Of a stretch of DNA of 64,000 nucleotides, positions 7,566 to 16,595 are shown in pieces; within the stretch, counting starts at the first letter, position 1; every line of letters begins with the position of its first letter. The position numbers and the translations under genes are program-made. This DNA is from JAFASC01 sp034669505. GTDB taxonomy: Bacteria > Pseudomonadota > Alphaproteobacteria > Rhizobiales > Beijerinckiaceae. The notes under the pieces were generated by a model. The model was not told where the DNA came from. It did no database searches and saw nothing but the letters and a program-made list of their open reading frames with translations. The DNA lies in NCBI GenBank assembly GCA_034669505.1, contig JAXDNJ010000066.1, forward strand, positions 1-64,000. Reading direction: 5' to 3'.

Positions 7566-8440
7566 CCGCAAAAACCTGGACAAACATTGCATGGGCTTCC
7601 CTCGGTCTGTTAGGCGCGCTCGAAATTCTGTCATGGCAAACGGCCGCGTATGGCCAGATATGCTATGAAACAGGCCAAACCGCCGACCAAGAGTGCGCCG
7701 CTTATGGCATACCGCTTTTCGTTTTCATCAAGATCGGAAAAGCCCTTGAGGACCACAACGCCGCTGTTACAGCCTTTTTCACCGTAGTCTTGGCCATCTC
7801 CACTATCGCTTTGTGGCGCTCGACCGACAAACTGTGGTTGGCCGCCGTCGCGCAGGGCCGCGATATGGAAAATTCCATTGCCGAGGCCGCTAGATCGGCA
7901 AGTGCTATGGAGAACGTCGCCAGCCATATCGAAGCCAACAATCGCGTTGCCACTGAAAACATCAAACTTGGAGCTCAAATAGCTTTGGAAAATCGACGAG
8001 CGTATCTCGCTGTTGATTTCAATGGTGGATTCTATCAAGAGAGCGGGCTTTCTTTCGGAATTACTCCAAGCCTGATGAATGTGGGAGTAACCCCCGCTTA
8101 TAAAGTTGATTATTGGGCTATAGCCGACATTGTACCTTGGCCTATTCCAGAGGATTTCGTTTTCAGGACAGGCGATGAAATTAAATTCGGCGCGGTCTTG
8201 AACCCTCGGCAGGGATTCGGACTCAACGCACGAGTCGATCGGCTTGTGCCAGACGAGGAAGTCGAGCCGATTATGAGAGGTATGGAAAAACGGGTCGTAA
8301 TTTGGGGAAAGGTCACGTTTGAAGATATCTCGGGCACACCCCGATACGTCAAATTTTGTCACAGTATCTATTGGATCAAGACGTCTCAAGGCGAACGAGC
8401 CCTTTCCCAATGGGCACCACGCCACAATGAAGCAACTTAA
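7559..8440 (+). CDS. Accessory membrane protein of unknown function
   Basis: A 293-residue protein. Hydrophobic segments at about residues 9-30 and 65-87 (FFTVVLAISTIALW) anchor it in the membrane. They are followed by a helical, possibly coiled region rich in Ala, Ser and Glu (EAARSASAMENVASHIEANN) and a soluble C-terminal domain with NRRAYLAVDFNGG. Proteins with this plan (two segments, SIAEAARSASAM, then RAYL) recur as unknown accessory proteins in Bradyrhizobium-like genomes. Codon use and base composition are less GC-rich than the neighbours. The ATG lies inside the end of the transposase remnant, so it may be an IS passenger or a gene truncated at its 5' end. No function is assigned. 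Confidence 0.7.
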   Translation: MLTAKTWTNIAWASLGLLGALEILSWQTAAYGQICYETGQTADQECAAYGIPLFVFIKIGKALEDHNAAVTAFFTVVLAISTIALWRSTDKLWLAAVAQGRDMENSIAEAARSASAMENVASHIEANNRVATENIKLGAQIALENRRAYLAVDFNGGFYQESGLSFGITPSLMNVGVTPAYKVDYWAIADIVPWPIPEDFVFRTGDEIKFGAVLNPRQGFGLNARVDRLVPDEEVEPIMRGMEKRVVIWGKVTFEDISGTPRYVKFCHSIYWIKTSQGERALSQWAPRHNEAT

Positions 8441-8517
8441 CGCAAGAGCATAGCCCGTCTATCTCAGCCGTTTTGGCGGCTTCTGCGATAACCGCCACTA
8501 TAGTCCTGAACGTGGCT

Positions 8518-8907
8518 TCACCCCCGCGTTAGCTTAGACGCCTCTTCATTCACCTCGAAAATGCGTGCCTCGACATGCGCGCCGCGGCGGCGGCGCAAAT
8601 CCGCACGCCATTTCTCGGCGGCGGCGCGATTGGCGAAGACGTAAACCGCGCCGGATGTTTTCGTCGCCGCATCGCGCAGGATCAGCTTCGACAGAAACTC
8701 CTTGCGAGTCGACAGTTTCCGCGCGTACGCGACGCTTTGCTTGTGCACCTCGTCCTCCGGCGCGTCCCACGGGAACGTGACGATCATGACGACGCGCGCT
8801 GGCTTATGGTGCGGCCGCGGTTGCGTGATGTCGAGCGGATCGCTCGCCGGAAACGTCTCTTCGAGCTCGCGGTCGAGGTCCTGCTTGTTGGGCGGCTGCT
8901 TTGGCAT
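8518..8907 (-). CDS. Small conserved protein with ETFPASDP N-terminal motif
   Basis: A 129-residue soluble protein. Near the N-terminus it has LDRELEETFPASDPLDITQP, a short motif found at the start of several small stress-related proteobacterial proteins. The rest (VVMIVTFPWDAPEDEVHKQS, then a pattern ending AVYVFANRAAAEKWRADLRR) resembles the ferredoxin-like fold of small YdhR/antibiotic-monooxygenase-type proteins, but this is only a pattern impression. No signal peptide. It lies alone between an accessory gene and a dispersed repeat. Function unknown. Confidence 0.7.
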   Translation of the reverse strand: MPKQPPNKQDLDRELEETFPASDPLDITQPRPHHKPARVVMIVTFPWDAPEDEVHKQSVAYARKLSTRKEFLSKLILRDAATKTSGAVYVFANRAAAEKWRADLRRRRGAHVEARIFEVNEEASKLTRG

Positions 8908-8936
8908 GGACCAACATTATAGCGCGGCACCCTCCG

Positions 8937-9068
8937 CCGTCATTGCGAGCGAAGGGAAGCAATCCAGGGGCAAATGCTCGATGATTGCAGCGCTCGCCTT
9001 GGATTGCTTCGTCGCATCTTTTCGAAGTCGGCTATAGCCGACTTCGCATGAGCTCCTTGCAATGACGG
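8937..9068. repeat. Dispersed palindromic intergenic repeat
   Basis: The block starts CCGTCATTGCGAGCGAAGG and ends with CTCCTTGCAATGACGG, with inner arms GAAGCAATCCAG and TTGGATTGCTTCG. A central perfect hairpin (GAAGTCGGCTATAGCCGACTTC) is also present. This CGTCATTGCGAGCGAAGCGAAGCAATCC-like arrangement is a well-known repeat of Bradyrhizobium and Rhodopseudomonas genomes. Confidence 0.75.
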
Positions 9069-9084
9069 TCCGGTCGCGCGCGCC

Positions 9085-9744
9085 TTACCCCTCCACCGGC
9101 AATTGCTCAACGCTGTAGGCGTGCGTGAGCTTGCGGCCAAGCACGGGGTCTTCAAGCTCCATTTCGAACAATTCGCCCCCCTCGATGCCGCCATGCACCG
9201 CCAGCGTGCCGCAGAACATCGCGGTGCCGGGCGAGAGCTCGCTGCCGCCGGCATAGAGGCGGATCAATTCCCCAGGCGGGCGCATCGTCGTGACCGGCCC
9301 TTCCTGGTAGAGGCGCCGCTTGCCCGCACGCGTCACATAGGAGCGCAGGGTGAGCTTCTCCCAATGCGGCGCAACTTCGCTGAAGCGCCAGAGAAGCGGG
9401 GCGACGGGCTTGGCGCACATCTGCTTCGATAGCGTGACGCCGATCGCTTCCGCCTTGCGGTCAGTGTGATCGGAGCCGAGCCCAAGCCACATTCCATCGG
9501 CGAGTGCATAGACCACGCACTCGGCCTCGCCGCTCGAATCGCCGCCGATCACCTCGATGGTCTCGCCAGTCGTGAGCAGCGACGCGGCGACGCGATAGAA
9601 GATCGGAGTTGTCTTCGGCCGCGCGATGCCGAGCGCCTCGAGCTCACGTATGTGCGCCTCAAGCGCAGCCTGGTCGCGCCCCGTCCATCCGGCGATCACG
9701 ACTTGCCGGGTGTCGCGCGGGTCGAGCGTACGCTCGTCAGGCAT
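9085..9744 (-). CDS. DUF2848 domain protein
   Basis: A 219-residue protein of the DUF2848 family, distantly related to fumarylacetoacetate-hydrolase-like folds. Recognisable segments are VIAGWTGRDQAALEAHI, FYRVAASLLTT, YALADGMWLGLGSDHTDRK and PGTAMFCGTLAVHGG. It is cytosolic and its substrate is unknown. Its ATG at 9744 lies inside the last codons of ada, giving an eight-base overlap, so the two genes are translationally coupled. The overlap is likely organisational; a role in alkylation repair is not implied by any motif. Confidence 0.8.
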   Translation of the reverse strand: MPDERTLDPRDTRQVVIAGWTGRDQAALEAHIRELEALGIARPKTTPIFYRVAASLLTTGETIEVIGGDSSGEAECVVYALADGMWLGLGSDHTDRKAEAIGVTLSKQMCAKPVAPLLWRFSEVAPHWEKLTLRSYVTRAGKRRLYQEGPVTTMRPPGELIRLYAGGSELSPGTAMFCGTLAVHGGIEGGELFEMELEDPVLGRKLTHAYSVEQLPVEG

Positions 9745-10825
9745 CCAGTTTCGCCTCAAGCTGCAACAGCGCGCGTTTGCGCTCGACGCCCCAGCGATAA
9801 CCGGAGAGCGAGCCGTCGGTGCGCACGACGCGATGGCAGGGAATCGCCACCGCGATCCGGTTCGACGCGCAGGCTCCGGCGACCGCACGCACCGATGCAG
9901 GTGCGCCGATCCGTGCCGCGATCTCGCGATAGCTCGCCGTTTTCCCCACGGGAATGTCGCGCAAGGCCTGCCAGACGCGCTGCTGGAACGCCGTGCCGCG
10001 CACATCGAGCGGCAGCTTGAATTCGCGCTGCGAACCTTCGACGAGCCCGACTGCGGCAGCAACGACGCGCTCAAACTCGGCGTCGCCGCCGACGAGTTGC
10101 GCATTCGGGAAATCGTCTTGGAAGCCGCGCATGAGGTCTTGCGCGTCATCCCCGAGCGTGATCGCGCAAATGCCTTTGTCGGTCGCGGCGACCAGGATTG
10201 CGCCGAGCGAGCATTCGCCGAGAGCAAAGCGGATCGTCGCGCCGGCGCCGCCTTCGCGGAAACCGGTCGGCGTCATGCCGAGGAGATCATCCGACGCCGC
10301 ATAGAAGCGGCCGTTCGAATTGAAGCCGGCGCTGTAGATCGCTTCGGTGACCGTGCCCGCGCGCTTCAGCTCGTGCCGCACGCGTTTGCCGCGATGGGCA
10401 TCGGCATAGGCTTTCGGCGTCACGCCGGTCGCGGCCTTGAACACGCGGTGGAAATGCCAGGGGCTCTGCCCGGCGATCTTGGCCAGCGCTTCCAGAGTCG
10501 GCGGCTCCTCCGCCTCCTCAATGGTGCGGCAGGCGCGTGCCACCGCCGCGGCCTGCGCGTCCTCGGATTTGGCCATATTCGGCTTGCAGCGCAAACAGGC
10601 GCGAAAACCCGCTGCTTCCGCCTCGGCGGGATTGGCATGAAACGTGACGTTCTCGCGCCGCGGCAACCGCGCGCCGCAGGATGGCCGGCAGTACACGCCG
10701 GTCGTGCGGACGGAAAAGAAGAAAGCGCCATCGGCGGTGCGGTCGCGCTCGATGATTGCCTGCCAACGCTCGTCATCGGTGACGAAGCGCTGTGTTGCAG
10801 GACGTTCCGCGATCATGCTCGTCAT
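9737..10825 (-). CDS. ada: Bifunctional Ada: AraC-type regulator and O6-methylguanine-DNA methyltransferase
   Basis: A 362-residue protein with three parts. The N-terminal zinc domain has the four cysteines in VYCRPSCGARL and CLRCKPN. A central AraC-type helix-turn-helix follows (ALAKIAGQSPWHFHRVFK). The C-terminal methyltransferase contains FQQRVWQALRDIPVGKTASY and the active-site PCHRV with the acceptor Cys at about residue 330. Ada removes methyl groups from DNA phosphotriesters and O6-methylguanine and activates the adaptive response. AGGAGCAGATC precedes the ATG at 10825. It is coupled to the DUF2848 gene. Confidence 0.96.
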   Translation of the reverse strand: MTSMIAERPATQRFVTDDERWQAIIERDRTADGAFFFSVRTTGVYCRPSCGARLPRRENVTFHANPAEAEAAGFRACLRCKPNMAKSEDAQAAAVARACRTIEEAEEPPTLEALAKIAGQSPWHFHRVFKAATGVTPKAYADAHRGKRVRHELKRAGTVTEAIYSAGFNSNGRFYAASDDLLGMTPTGFREGGAGATIRFALGECSLGAILVAATDKGICAITLGDDAQDLMRGFQDDFPNAQLVGGDAEFERVVAAAVGLVEGSQREFKLPLDVRGTAFQQRVWQALRDIPVGKTASYREIAARIGAPASVRAVAGACASNRIAVAIPCHRVVRTDGSLSGYRWGVERKRALLQLEAKLDA

Positions 10826-10915
10826 GATCTGCTCCTATGCCGTGAAGTGCGATGACGCGACCCTAAGGACAGGCGAACACCGGCGCACTCCGCTCCTTGC
10901 GGTCGAATTCCCGGC

Positions 10916-12175
10916 CTAGCGAGGCAGCCTTCCGCCCAGCGCTTCCGCCAAGCCCTGCCGCGCCCGCTTCGGTTTCATGGTCTCATCGTATAGCGCAGGG
11001 CGCGGGCATTCGGGAGCAGGCACGCATTTCGCCCAGCTTTCAATGTTGAGGCGACCAGCCGAGCCGGTCTCCCGCAGCCATGACGATTTGTCGGAGAAAT
11101 TCCAGTTGGAGATCATCGTGACCGCCGGCACCTCCAGAGCGGCGGATACCAATGAGCGCATGTAGGTCTCGACCTGCGCATCGCGTTGCGCGATATCGCG
11201 CAGGCCGCAATCATTGACGTCGAGTTCGGTCAGATAAATCTCGACACCGCGCTGCGCGACATCGCGCAGAAACTGCACGAATGGCCGCCAATCGGGGTGC
11301 GCGGGATCGCTCATCCATTGCGGCACGAGGTGGCATTCGAGGCCGACGGCATCGACGCGCCGTCCGGCGCGCTGCAGCGAATCAATGAGCTTCAGATACG
11401 CAGGCCTGACGGCGGGGCCGAAGCGATCGTTCTCGCAGCTGGCTTCATTGATAAACAGGGCGCAATGGAGGCCAGGACTGTAACGTTCGCCGAGTGCGAA
11501 GGCAGAATGGATGTAGCGCGGTACACCGTCAGCCTCATACCCGAATGCATCGAGCCACGTGCCTTTGCGCCAGGATGGATCGCCGCCATTCATCACCCAC
11601 GGATTGAACGGCTCGTTGATCACGCCGCACCAGCGCAGCGGATTCGGGTTCATGTGCTGGAAATGTGCGAACACGCCCTCGAAATGCGTTTCGAAATCGC
11701 TGCGCAGCTGATCTTGCCAGCCCTTGGCGCGCTTACGAGTGATGTCGGTCAGCCAGTTCGGCAGCCAGTCGTTCCAGGCGAGGCAATCGCCCCTGATCGG
11801 CACGCCGAGTTCTTTCGCGAGCGCGACAGTGTCGTCGCATTCAGCCCAAGTGGATTCACCCGCATTGTTCCGATACGTCATCGACTGGGCATGCAAATTG
11901 CCGAACTTCAACCCGTTCGCGATCGCCAGGAATCGCGGCGACTCGCCGCGGATAGCAGCGACGAGCGCCGGATCGTAGAGCCCCGACGCATCAATCGCGG
12001 TCCCCCATTGAACGCGTTTGCTGATGACGCCGAGGGGTCGCGGCGTCTGAATTGCCAGCGCACGCCCGGCGGTGGCATCGCTGCAATAGGGTTGCGCCCG
12101 AGCTTCTATTGGGGCGCCAAGCGCGAGCGCGCCGGTTGCGCTCAGAAAGGACCGCCGCGACATAAACACGCGCAT
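10916..12175 (-). CDS. Secreted GH10 family endo-beta-1,4-xylanase-like glycosidase
   Basis: About 419 residues. A twin-arginine-like signal (MSRRSFLSATGALALG) starts the protein, so it is exported. The GH10 barrel is shown by LAWNDWLPNWL, GVINEPFNPW (acid/base Glu) and YLTELDVND (nucleophile Glu). The ATG at 12175, preceded by AGGGAA, is preferred; a second ATG lies at 12163. The frame remains open upstream, but that part overlaps the divergent methyltransferase gene and is not protein-like. The gene borders a polysaccharide biosynthesis group, so it may trim a surface polysaccharide rather than digest plant xylan; this is inference. Confidence 0.9.
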   Translation of the reverse strand: MRVFMSRRSFLSATGALALGAPIEARAQPYCSDATAGRALAIQTPRPLGVISKRVQWGTAIDASGLYDPALVAAIRGESPRFLAIANGLKFGNLHAQSMTYRNNAGESTWAECDDTVALAKELGVPIRGDCLAWNDWLPNWLTDITRKRAKGWQDQLRSDFETHFEGVFAHFQHMNPNPLRWCGVINEPFNPWVMNGGDPSWRKGTWLDAFGYEADGVPRYIHSAFALGERYSPGLHCALFINEASCENDRFGPAVRPAYLKLIDSLQRAGRRVDAVGLECHLVPQWMSDPAHPDWRPFVQFLRDVAQRGVEIYLTELDVNDCGLRDIAQRDAQVETYMRSLVSAALEVPAVTMISNWNFSDKSSWLRETGSAGRLNIESWAKCVPAPECPRPALYDETMKPKRARQGLAEALGGRLPR

Positions 12176-12249
12176 TTGACTTTCCCTGCGCCGGTCGATG
12201 AGCTGACGCGACACGTCCAGAATTGCCACCACGGACTCCTTGCCAGAAT

Positions 12250-12930
12250 ATGTCAACGGCACGAGACCGGACCAAGGATCATGGCGGGAGCGATGAGCTG
12301 CGCGCTCAGACGGGTTTTCGTCGAAGGCGCTTCTCCTCATTCCTCGGCTTAGTCGACGCGGTAATCGCCGAGAAAGGCGAAGCCCATGTACTCGATATCG
12401 GCGGGACATACTCCTACTGGCAAGGGCTCGCGCCGTTATGGGGTGGGCAGCCGCTTCGCTTCACCCTCATCAACCTCGATCCCGAACCGGTCAGCGACGT
12501 GCGCTTCGTCGCGCGGCCTGGAAATGCCTGTGCGATGCCTGATCTCGCCGACAGAAGTTTCGATATCGTGCATTCGAATTCAGTCATTGAACATGTGGGC
12601 CGCTGGGCCGATATGCGCGCCATGGCGCGCGAAGTGGGGCGCCTTGCACCACGTTATTTCGTGCAGACGCCGGCATTCGGGTTTCCGGTCGAGCCGCATT
12701 TCCGGGCGCCGTTCTTCCATTGGCTGCCCGAACCTTGGCGAATCCGGCTCGCGCGAACGATGCCGCTCGGCTTCTATCCACGCGCTCGGGACCTCGACGA
12801 AGCGATGCGTTTCGTCGAGGACGCGGCTCTTCTCGACTACCGGCGAATGCGCGAGCTCTTCCCCGACGCTGAAATCGTGAAAGAACGCTTCTTCGGATTG
12901 ACGAAATCCTTCATCGCGATTCGGCGGTGA
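12250..12930 (+). CDS. Class I SAM-dependent methyltransferase
   Basis: About 226 residues. The SAM-binding motif I is AHVLDIGGTYSYW, motif post-I is FTLINLDPEP, and the DIVHSNSVIEHVG block matches the UbiE/COQ5-like (Methyltransf_11) fold. The C-terminal part with GFPVEPHFRAPFFHWLPE and RARDLDEAMRFVED resembles methyltransferases found in polysaccharide clusters. The start is uncertain: the ATG at 12250 is chosen, but 12223 in the same frame is also possible and no clear ribosome site exists. It is divergent from the GH10 gene. Substrate unknown, likely a sugar or lipid-linked sugar. Confidence 0.82.
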   Translation: MSTARDRTKDHGGSDELRAQTGFRRRRFSSFLGLVDAVIAEKGEAHVLDIGGTYSYWQGLAPLWGGQPLRFTLINLDPEPVSDVRFVARPGNACAMPDLADRSFDIVHSNSVIEHVGRWADMRAMAREVGRLAPRYFVQTPAFGFPVEPHFRAPFFHWLPEPWRIRLARTMPLGFYPRARDLDEAMRFVEDAALLDYRRMRELFPDAEIVKERFFGLTKSFIAIRR

Positions 12931-12940
12931 CGCGAAATGA

Positions 12941-14005
12941 TCAGCGTTGGGCGATGTCGCGGAACAGCGCCTCGTAATTGTCCAGGCAGTTCTCGATCGA
13001 AAATTCGCTCGCCCGCGCGATTCGGACGGCGGCATCGCTGGGGTCAACGATCGCTGCATCGAGCGCTGCCGCGAAAGCGGCTTCATCAATCTGCCGCACA
13101 ATGTGTCCATAGCGGCCATTGTCGAGGATCTCGCTGGGTCCGCCTGATTGGGTCGTAACAACCGGCAGGCCCGCGGCTAATGCCTCGGCCACGACTAGCC
13201 CAAATGTCTCGCGTGTGGAGGTCATCGCGAAGCAGGATGCTCTCTCATACCACGGCGACGGAGCAGCGTAGCCCGGAAGCGACACGCGACGTGAAAGATC
13301 GAGCCGCGCGATCTCAGCTTCGATGCGCTCGCGCTCCGCGCCTTCCCCGAGGATGACGAGGCGTGCATGCGAGTTCTTCAGCCGCGCAAAGGCGCGCACA
13401 AGAAACGGGTAGTTCTTGTCAGGTGATAAGCGCCCGCAGGCAAGCACGATCGGTGCTGCATCGTCGCGATCTCGCGCCGTCCGGACGCTTCGCGGCACCC
13501 TTGGCACTCCATTGTAGATGCGCAGGGTCCGAGTCGGCGAGGCATAAAACCGACACAGAAGTTCCGCTCGCAATGTCTCTGATACGCATACGGTGCTCGC
13601 CATCAGACGCGAAGAGATCGGTGTCAGCAGATATGACAGGCTCGAGAGCAGACCGGGTTCTCCTTCGAAGAACCCATGATAGGACTGCACGGCGCGCGAG
13701 AGCCGGCCTGCGAGAATTGCCGCAAGCAAGTGCTTCAGATTCTGGCCGCAAAGCGCCGACAGGCTCACATCCGGTTGCAATTCCCGCAACAGCCTGCGCA
13801 GGCGGATGACGTTTGTTAAGTGGTTTGGGCCCAGGCGGACCTGCTCTATGTCGGCTGCCAAGTAGCTCGCATTCTCGGAGCTTTGCGTGTCGACGACGAA
13901 GATCACCTCGTGGCCGCGTTGCGACAACGCGCTGGCAAGTGTCGCGAGCAGACGCTCCGCGCCGCCTCCGGCGAGAGACGGAACATAGAAAAGGAGCCTC
14001 AGCAT
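12941..14005 (-). CDS. GT4 family glycosyltransferase
   Basis: A 354-residue GT-B glycosyltransferase. MLRLLFYVPSLAGGGAERLL is the typical N-terminus of the group 1 (GT4) family, and the C-terminal donor-binding half includes VLACGRLSPDKNY, VILGEGAERERIE and the EX7E region TRETFGLVVAEALAAGLPVV. It adds a nucleotide-activated sugar to a growing surface glycan at the cytoplasmic membrane. ATG 14005 gives the canonical N-terminus; an upstream extension to 14128 is not supported. It is convergent with the first methyltransferase gene (10 bases apart) and divergent from the second. Confidence 0.9.
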   Translation of the reverse strand: MLRLLFYVPSLAGGGAERLLATLASALSQRGHEVIFVVDTQSSENASYLAADIEQVRLGPNHLTNVIRLRRLLRELQPDVSLSALCGQNLKHLLAAILAGRLSRAVQSYHGFFEGEPGLLSSLSYLLTPISSRLMASTVCVSETLRAELLCRFYASPTRTLRIYNGVPRVPRSVRTARDRDDAAPIVLACGRLSPDKNYPFLVRAFARLKNSHARLVILGEGAERERIEAEIARLDLSRRVSLPGYAAPSPWYERASCFAMTSTRETFGLVVAEALAAGLPVVTTQSGGPSEILDNGRYGHIVRQIDEAAFAAALDAAIVDPSDAAVRIARASEFSIENCLDNYEALFRDIAQR

Positions 14006-14218
14006 TCCGTTCGCGCAATTTGCCAATATGACTCCTGAAATGCCGGCATCACCGCTGCCTCGCAAAACGTTGCCCGCACAACCGAGGCGAAGCGGCCTGT
14101 AGCGCCTCGCCGCGGAGGCGGCCAACATTCCCCATCCTTGTAGTTAAGAATGCTTTCGAGCACACACTGGGCAGTCCCGCGGAAGTCTGGCAATCTGCTT
14201 TGGCTGACTGCACTTGCC

Positions 14219-15064
14219 ATGGATCTCCGTTTGACCTCGAACCGGCAAAACGAACGCAGCTTACGCTTCGAGCCCTGGGCGATACCGGCTCTTCCGGGAG
14301 AGGCGGACGAGGCTCTGCGAACTCGCCGCGAAGCCGCTTTTTACAAGTGGCAAACGGAAGTCAGCAATCGCGAATTCTGGTCCAGGCTCGGTCCGCTCGA
14401 GGTTGCGAACAAGCGGGTTCTGGAGCTTGGCTGCGGCCACGGGGCGCTGGCAATAGACATTGCGCGTCGCGGTGCCGCCGCGGTGCTCGGAATCGACCTC
14501 GATGCAGAGCGCATCGCGTTCGCCGAACAAAATCTTGCGGACGAGCATCCTGCCTATCGGAATGTCGTGCGCTTCGCGTGTGTCGATCTCGCAGACATTA
14601 CCGCCGAGTTTGACATAATCATCAGCAAAGACAGTTTCGAGCATATCGAGGACCTGTCCTCCATGACGCGCGAAATGGCGCGCCTACTGGTCCCTCACGG
14701 GCTGATAGCCGTTGGGTTTGGGCCTTTATATTATAGTCCGTTCGGCGATCACGGGCGATTCTTGGGGCGACGCCTGTTGCCGTGGCTGCCGATTCTCGTT
14801 CCCGAGCGGCTTCTTCTAAGGTTAGCGCGCCGGCGTACTGATCAGAAGATCAACAGCGTCGCGGATCTGGGCCTCAACAAGCTTGAGCCTGAGGGGTTCA
14901 GGGACATCTTCGCTGAACCGACATGGCGGCTCTTGCGGGTTGAATATAATCGCGGAGGCAAGCCGCTCATGGGCATTATGCGCGCGTTGCGGCGACTGAG
15001 GCCGTTAGAAAAGCTGTTCACGGTAAATATTTACGCGATCCTGAGAAAAGAGCAGGGCAATTGA
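14219..15064 (+). CDS. Class I SAM-dependent methyltransferase
   Basis: About 281 residues. SAM motif I is VLELGCGHGALAIDIA, the acidic loop is VLGIDLDAERIAFAEQN, and DIIISKDSFEHIED is motif II, as in Methyltransf_11/25 proteins. The C-terminal third (RRLLPWLPILVPERLLLRLA) is amphipathic and may sit at the membrane. ATG at 14219 is preferred; one at 14150 lies in frame but adds an unlikely leader. The flippase gene follows 80 bases later on the same strand, suggesting a shared transcript devoted to a surface glycan. Confidence 0.85.
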   Translation: MDLRLTSNRQNERSLRFEPWAIPALPGEADEALRTRREAAFYKWQTEVSNREFWSRLGPLEVANKRVLELGCGHGALAIDIARRGAAAVLGIDLDAERIAFAEQNLADEHPAYRNVVRFACVDLADITAEFDIIISKDSFEHIEDLSSMTREMARLLVPHGLIAVGFGPLYYSPFGDHGRFLGRRLLPWLPILVPERLLLRLARRRTDQKINSVADLGLNKLEPEGFRDIFAEPTWRLLRVEYNRGGKPLMGIMRALRRLRPLEKLFTVNIYAILRKEQGN

Positions 15065-15143
15065 GTGTCCAGGAGATGACAAGGATTTCGAGCAAACGAG
15101 CTTCTCATTGTCGGCGGTCGGGTTGTGGGCATGTTGGCGCCGC

Positions 15144-16595
15144 ATGCTGATCCGCCACACCTTCTTATATCTGCCGGCGCAACTGATCGGACCCTTCACG
15201 CAGTTTGTGGCGGCGCTGGTCTGGACGCACTTCATGGCGCCGGACCTCTACGGCGTGCTCACCTTCATCTTTGCCGCGCAGGATCTCGCCTTCGTTTTCT
15301 CGCTGTCCTGGTGGTCGCAATACACGCTGCGCTACTTTGCCTTGCTGCCCGCCTCGGAGCGGCGGCCCTACCGGGTCGCGGAAGCGGCGGTGCTGGCCGC
15401 CACATCGCTCATCCAGGCGTGCGTCGCCTTCGGCGCGTTGCTCCTGCTCAAGGTCGAGCCGACCTTCCCGCTCGCGATCGCGGCAATCGCCTACACGGTG
15501 ACGCGCTGCATCAGCCAGCATCTCAGTGAGCGGGCGCGCGCCGACCATCGCATCTTCGACTACACGATGGCGCAAACTGCGGGGCCAGTCGCCGGCTTCG
15601 GCCTGGCGCTTCTGGCGGTGATCGGCCTCGGACCGGCGCCCGAATGGGCGCTCATCGGCTATGCTGCCGCGCAGGGCCTCGCCCTGATCTGGCTGTTGCG
15701 CCGTCTTCACGTCGCTGCCTTGAGCTGGCCACTGCCGCGCGAACTCATCCGCAATGCGCTCGGCTTCGGGCTGCCGATCGTCATTGCCGGCGCGATCGGC
15801 TGGATCAGCTTGAACGGCATCCGGGTGGTCGTCGAGCACGCGGCGGGCGCAACGGCACTGGGCTTGGTCGCGGTCGGCTGGGGGCTCGGCCAGCGCTTCA
15901 CCGGCGTCGCCGCGGCATTGGTTTCTGCTGCCTCCTTCCCGCTGGCCGTCAGGAGCTTTGCCTCCGGTTCGCGCCCGCAGGCGTTCAAGCAACTCGCCCA
16001 GGGCGGCGTGCTTTTGATTGCGCTGGTGATCCCGGCAACGGCCGGCCTCTGCCTGCTCACGCGCCCCTTCGTCGAGCTCACGGTGTCGCGATCGTTCCAG
16101 GATGCGACGATGGTCATCCTGCCGATCGCCGCGATGGCGGGTGCCGTCCGCAACATCCGCATTCATTTCGCCGACCAGGTGCTCATCCTGATGGAGCGGA
16201 TCGACGTCGGTATCGCCATAAATGTGATCGAGGCGGTCTGCGTCATCGCCGGCGCGTCGATCGGTCTGCGTCTCGATGGGCTCGCCGGTGCGGTCGAGGG
16301 ATGTCTCGTCGCCTCGGTCATCGGCGCGGTGCTCTGCTTCGCCTATGTCAGATGGAAATTCGATTTTCCGCTGCCCTGGGACAATACCGCCCGCGTGGTT
16401 CTCGCCGCCGCCATCATGACCGCCGTGCTCATGCTTGTGCCGTGGACGGATTTGCGGATCGGACCCGCCGCTCACATCGCCCTTGAGAGCGGGCTCGGCG
16501 CGCTCGTCTATGCGATCGCGCTCGGCTGTCTCAACCCGGAATTCATCCGGATCGGATGGCGGCAATTGGTTACGCCAGCCGCGGAGGAGAGATGA
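15144..16595 (+). CDS. Wzx-type polysaccharide flippase / polysaccharide biosynthesis protein
   Basis: About 483 residues with 12-14 hydrophobic segments covering nearly the whole length. The start MLIRHTFLYLPAQL resembles the first helix of Wzx/RfbX flippases, which move undecaprenol-linked oligosaccharide units across the inner membrane. ATG 15144 is preferred; a TTG at 15108 would add 12 residues. The gene follows a methyltransferase and its stop codon overlaps the ATG of an acyl dehydratase gene. A polymerase (Wzy) or ligase is not seen in the window, so the glycan system is incomplete here. Confidence 0.85.
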   Translation: MLIRHTFLYLPAQLIGPFTQFVAALVWTHFMAPDLYGVLTFIFAAQDLAFVFSLSWWSQYTLRYFALLPASERRPYRVAEAAVLAATSLIQACVAFGALLLLKVEPTFPLAIAAIAYTVTRCISQHLSERARADHRIFDYTMAQTAGPVAGFGLALLAVIGLGPAPEWALIGYAAAQGLALIWLLRRLHVAALSWPLPRELIRNALGFGLPIVIAGAIGWISLNGIRVVVEHAAGATALGLVAVGWGLGQRFTGVAAALVSAASFPLAVRSFASGSRPQAFKQLAQGGVLLIALVIPATAGLCLLTRPFVELTVSRSFQDATMVILPIAAMAGAVRNIRIHFADQVLILMERIDVGIAINVIEAVCVIAGASIGLRLDGLAGAVEGCLVASVIGAVLCFAYVRWKFDFPLPWDNTARVVLAAAIMTAVLMLVPWTDLRIGPAAHIALESGLGALVYAIALGCLNPEFIRIGWRQLVTPAAEER

